From: DASSQJ01 sp963773655
GTDB lineage: Bacteria > Actinomycetota > Actinomycetes > Actinomycetales > Dermatophilaceae
Assembly (NCBI GenBank): GCA_963773655.1
Contig: CAVZBX010000005.1
Location: forward strand, 248,001-312,000
Direction: 5' to 3'
Length of the DNA stretch: 64,000 nucleotides
The stretch's first letter is position 1. The number at the start of each line of letters is the position of its first letter. Below, piece by piece: positions 61,385 through 64,000 of the stretch. The notes under the pieces were generated by a model, which had not been told where the DNA came from, made no database searches, and saw only the letters and a list, made by a program, of their open reading frames with translations. The position numbers were made by a program, and so were the translations under genes.

Positions 61385-62860
61385 GTGAGCCCACGACCCC
61401 GCACCCGCCTCCTGGCGACGGCAGCCACAGTGGCCCTGGCCGCCGGCGCCGCCGTCGCCGCCGTCGCCGGGACGGCATCGGCAGCCTCGGCCGCCGGACC
61501 GGACACCACCTACCTCGTGCTCGCTCCCGCGGGCGCCTCCACCGGCAAGGCCCAGCACCGGGTCGCCGCCGCGGGAGGCCGCGTGGTCGCCGCGTACGAC
61601 CAGATCGGCGTGCTCGTCGCACGCTCGACGAGCCCGGCCTTCACCGACGACGTCGCCGGCTCGGGAGTGGAGTCGGTGGCCTCGACGACCGGCCTCGGCA
61701 CCGCCCTGGACGAAGGTGAGACGACCGTTCTGGACGCGACGACGGTGAGCGGCGACCCCACGGGGGAGCCGCTGTACGGCCTCCAGTGGGACATGGACCA
61801 GATCGACGTCCCCCAGGCCCAGGCGGTCACGACCGGTGACCCCTCGGTGGTCGTCGGTGTGCTCGACAGCGGCATCTCCAGCACCCACCCCGATCTCGCC
61901 ACGCAGATCCGCAAGGACCTCAGCACCTCCTGCATCGGCGGGGTCGTCGACACCAGCGAGGCGGCCTGGAACCCGACGACCTCGGACCACGGCACCCACG
62001 TCGCCGGCACCATCGCGGCGGCGATCAACGGCGTCGGCATCGCGGGAGTCGCGCCCGGCGTCAAGGTCGCCGCGGTCAAGGTCGTCAACGACGACGGCTA
62101 CATCTACCCCGAGGCGGCGGTCTGCGGCTTCATGTGGGCAGCGACCCACGGCATGGAGGTGACGAACAACAGCTACTACATCGATCCGTGGGAGTTCAAC
62201 TGCCGCAACGACGCCCGTCAGCGTCCGGTCTGGCAGGCGGTGCAGCGGGCGATCCGCTACTCGAACAGCCGGGGCGTGCTGAACATCGCTTCCGCGGGCA
62301 ACTCCAACGTCGACCTCCAGCACAAGTTCACCGACAGCGGGAGCCCGAACGACGGCAGCTACCCGGTCGAGGACCGGACGATCACCGGGGCCTGCGTCGA
62401 CCTGCCGGCCGAGGCGCCCGGCGTCGTCACGGTGTCCGCGGTCGGCACCGAGCAGCTGAAGAGCTACTACAGCTCCTACGGCCAGGGCGTCGTGGACGTG
62501 ACCGCCCCCGGTGGTGACAGCCGCCAGCCCGACCCCACCGTCTCGACGGTGAGCCACGCCATCCTCTCGACGACGTTCAACACCGTCACCAGGACCAACG
62601 GGTGGGGGTACAAGCAGGGCACGTCGATGGCCAGCCCGCACGCCTCGGGTGTCGCCGCCCTCGCGCTGTCGGCGCACCCCCGCCTGACCCCTGGTGCCCT
62701 CGCGTCGATGCTCGAGCGCACCGCCGAGGCGCTCCCGTGCCCCGACGGCGTCTACGACCCGCGCCCGGGTCTGCCGCAGTACCAGGCGGAGTGCACCGGC
62801 GGCGAGCGCAACTCCTTCTACGGCGCCGGCGAGGTCAACGCCTACGCCGTCGTCCGCTGA
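61385..62860 (+). CDS. Secreted S8 subtilisin-like serine protease
   Basis: 491 residues. Signal peptide (RTRLLATAATVALAAGAAVAAVAGTASA, cleavage near residue 35), an inhibitor-like propeptide (YLVLAPAGASTGKAQHRVAAAGGRVVAAYDQIGVLVAR), then the catalytic domain: Asp161 (VLDSGISSTHPDL), His202 (DHGTHVAGTIAA), oxyanion Asn306 (ASAGNSN), Ser414 (QGTSMASPHASG). No C-terminal anchor. GTG start with GGGAGA 9 nt upstream. Complete and apparently active, unlike the subtilase at 41.4 kb. Confidence 0.92.
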   Translation: MSPRPRTRLLATAATVALAAGAAVAAVAGTASAASAAGPDTTYLVLAPAGASTGKAQHRVAAAGGRVVAAYDQIGVLVARSTSPAFTDDVAGSGVESVASTTGLGTALDEGETTVLDATTVSGDPTGEPLYGLQWDMDQIDVPQAQAVTTGDPSVVVGVLDSGISSTHPDLATQIRKDLSTSCIGGVVDTSEAAWNPTTSDHGTHVAGTIAAAINGVGIAGVAPGVKVAAVKVVNDDGYIYPEAAVCGFMWAATHGMEVTNNSYYIDPWEFNCRNDARQRPVWQAVQRAIRYSNSRGVLNIASAGNSNVDLQHKFTDSGSPNDGSYPVEDRTITGACVDLPAEAPGVVTVSAVGTEQLKSYYSSYGQGVVDVTAPGGDSRQPDPTVSTVSHAILSTTFNTVTRTNGWGYKQGTSMASPHASGVAALALSAHPRLTPGALASMLERTAEALPCPDGVYDPRPGLPQYQAECTGGERNSFYGAGEVNAYAVVR

Positions 62861-62878
62861 CGTCGGCAGCACCGTCCC

Positions 62879-62910
62879 GGGCCGGCCGGCACCTCGGTGC
62901 CGGCCGGCCC
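62879..62910. terminator. Bidirectional terminator between subtilase and S9 peptidase genes
   Basis: Perfect 15-bp stem, 62879-62893 with 62896-62910, with only a 2-nt nominal loop; between convergent stops. Confidence 0.7.
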
Positions 62911-62917
62911 CGGCGGG

Positions 62918-64000
62918 TCAGCCCGCCGCCGGGTCGGAAGCCGGCCGGGTGAACGCGTCGAGGACGAAGGCCATCACCTCGGCCTCGTAGTCCAGGTGCG
63001 CCAGCCGCCCTGCCGGGCCGCCGTGGGCCCCGGGACCGGTCTCGACCCGGAACAGCAGGCGGCTCCCCGGGGGCTGGACGGTCCGCAGCCGCGCGACCCA
63101 CTTCGCGGGCTCGTGCACGAGCACGCGGGGGTCGTGCAGCGCCCCGGTGACCAGCAGGTCCGGCCAGGGTGGCTCGGGCAGGTTCTCGTACGGCGTGTAG
63201 GCCCGCATCCACCGGTAGGAGTCCGCTTGGTGCGGGTCGCCCCACTCCTCCCACTCGCCCACGGTGAGAGGCACGGTGTCGTCGAGCATCGAGTTGACGC
63301 AGTCGACGAACGGGACCTCGGCGACCACGGCCCGCCAGCGGTCCGGGCGCATCGTGAGGACCGCCCCCTGGAGCAGGCCGCCGGCCGACAGGCCCCGGGT
63401 CGCGATCCGGGCGCCGTCGACGAGCCCGCTCGAGGCCAGGCCGTCCGCGACGTCGACGAGGTCGGTGAAGGTGGTCGCCTTGGCGGCCATCCGGCCCTGC
63501 TCCCACCAGGTGCGCCCGCCCTCCCCGCCCCCCCGCACGTGGGCGTGGACGTGGACGACGCCGCGGTCCAGCCACTCGGGCAGCGCGGGGTCGAACTCCG
63601 GCCAGTCGCACGACTCGTAGGCCCCGTACGCCCAGATCAGGGCCGGCGCGCTGCCGTCGAGCGGGGTGCCGACCGCGTGCGCGACGGTGACCGGCACCGG
63701 CGTCCCGTCCCGCGCGGGCAGCGTCATCGCCGCGCTGCGGTAGCGCGCCGCGTCGTGACCCGGGGCCTCGGCCCGGTGGACGACCCGCCCCGCTCCCCCC
63801 GAGAAGGGCACGAGCGACCACACCGCCGGGTCGACGAGGGAGGTCTCCTCGACGACCACGCCCGCCGCGTCGTAGTCGTGGTTGGGCCCGAGGCGCACCG
63901 TGCCCGCCCCCGGGGAGCGCAGCACCTGCAACGGCTCGGCGCCCACGGCGTCCCACACCTCGAACAGCGGTCGCGCTCCGGTGCGCCAGCCGAGCACGAG
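62918..64000 (-). CDS. S9 family prolyl oligopeptidase/oligopeptidase B-like (5' end outside window)
   Basis: C-terminal 360 residues visible. Part of the beta-propeller (VRLGPNHDYDAAGVVVEETSLVDPAVW) and the whole alpha/beta-hydrolase domain: YGAYESCDWPEFDPALPEWLDRGVVHVHAHVRGGGEGGRTWWEQGR, nucleophile Ser in TRGLSAGGLLQGA, Asp in GALHDPRV, His in TGPGAHGG. The RGGGE-W-x-GR block is typical of oligopeptidase B. The start lies beyond the right edge. Confidence 0.9.
   Translation of the reverse strand, partial: LVLGWRTGARPLFEVWDAVGAEPLQVLRSPGAGTVRLGPNHDYDAAGVVVEETSLVDPAVWSLVPFSGGAGRVVHRAEAPGHDAARYRSAAMTLPARDGTPVPVTVAHAVGTPLDGSAPALIWAYGAYESCDWPEFDPALPEWLDRGVVHVHAHVRGGGEGGRTWWEQGRMAAKATTFTDLVDVADGLASSGLVDGARIATRGLSAGGLLQGAVLTMRPDRWRAVVAEVPFVDCVNSMLDDTVPLTVGEWEEWGDPHQADSYRWMRAYTPYENLPEPPWPDLLVTGALHDPRVLVHEPAKWVARLRTVQPPGSRLLFRVETGPGAHGGPAGRLAHLDYEAEVMAFVLDAFTRPASDPAAG

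Overview
The window is a single stretch of very GC-rich DNA (mostly GC-ending codons, many GTG starts, frequent 4-nt ATGA/GTGA gene overlaps) from an actinobacterium. Gene content and order (cimA; leuB-serA; ilvC-ilvN-ilvB; gatC-gatA-gatB; ligA) fit a Micrococcales/Propionibacteriales-type chromosome. An Intrasporangiaceae- or Nocardioides-like host is my inference, not shown by the sequence. No rRNA, tRNA, CRISPR array or prophage was seen. Many genes have a TAnnnT-like -10 element 6-7 nt before the start codon, which suggests leaderless mRNAs.

Layout. 1-6.3 kb: SGNH lipoprotein (cut by the left edge), a glycosylase-annotated protein, a HIT protein, citramalate synthase cimA behind a newly noticed branched-chain leader peptide/attenuator, a metallo-beta-lactamase-fold protein and a GGCT-like protein. 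6.2-11.2 kb: five-gene glutamylpolyamine-type catabolic operon (FadR-type regulator, glutamine-synthetase-like ligase, aldehyde dehydrogenase, SDR, PuuD-like hydrolase). 12-16.6 kb: ilvE, then a glycosyltransferase/glycogen-debranching-like pair. 16.6-24.3 kb: leuB, serA, a DedA-like protein and ilvC-ilvN-ilvB behind a second leader peptide/attenuator. 24.4-26.9 kb: a membrane protein followed by an IS481-family element that sits in the loop of a terminator hairpin. 26.9-35.3 kb: an ABC exporter, ilvD, an MMPL transporter with a divergent MarR regulator, an alcohol dehydrogenase and SixA. 35.5-41.3 kb: gatCAB and ligA.

41.4-47.6 kb is the most unusual region. A TPR-CHAT (caspase-like) protease, a sigma factor and an unknown protein are chained by 4-nt overlaps. 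Downstream lie a degraded lipoprotein gene and a subtilase without a signal peptide; divergent to the chain are two small secreted proteins, one with a duplicated GSVYRSQVP motif. This looks like a protease/sigma signalling cassette. 47.7-64 kb: an acyltransferase, an HTH protein, an adenosine-specific kinase-like protein, an acyl-CoA ligase, EamA and MetE-like genes, a DUF1272-flavin oxidase fusion facing a MocR regulator, a DUF5995 protein, an SDR plus acyl-ACP-reductase-like pair (possible fatty aldehyde route), pirin, a secreted subtilase and an S9 peptidase cut by the right edge.

The branched-chain amino acid genes (cimA, ilvE, leuB, ilvC, ilvN, ilvB, ilvD) are spread over 29 kb on one strand and two of their transcripts carry attenuators. 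Several genes (transposase, ABC permease, ilvD, the lipoprotein) are broken by single-base shifts. Because ilvD is normally essential for valine and isoleucine synthesis, some of these are probably sequence errors rather than true mutations.
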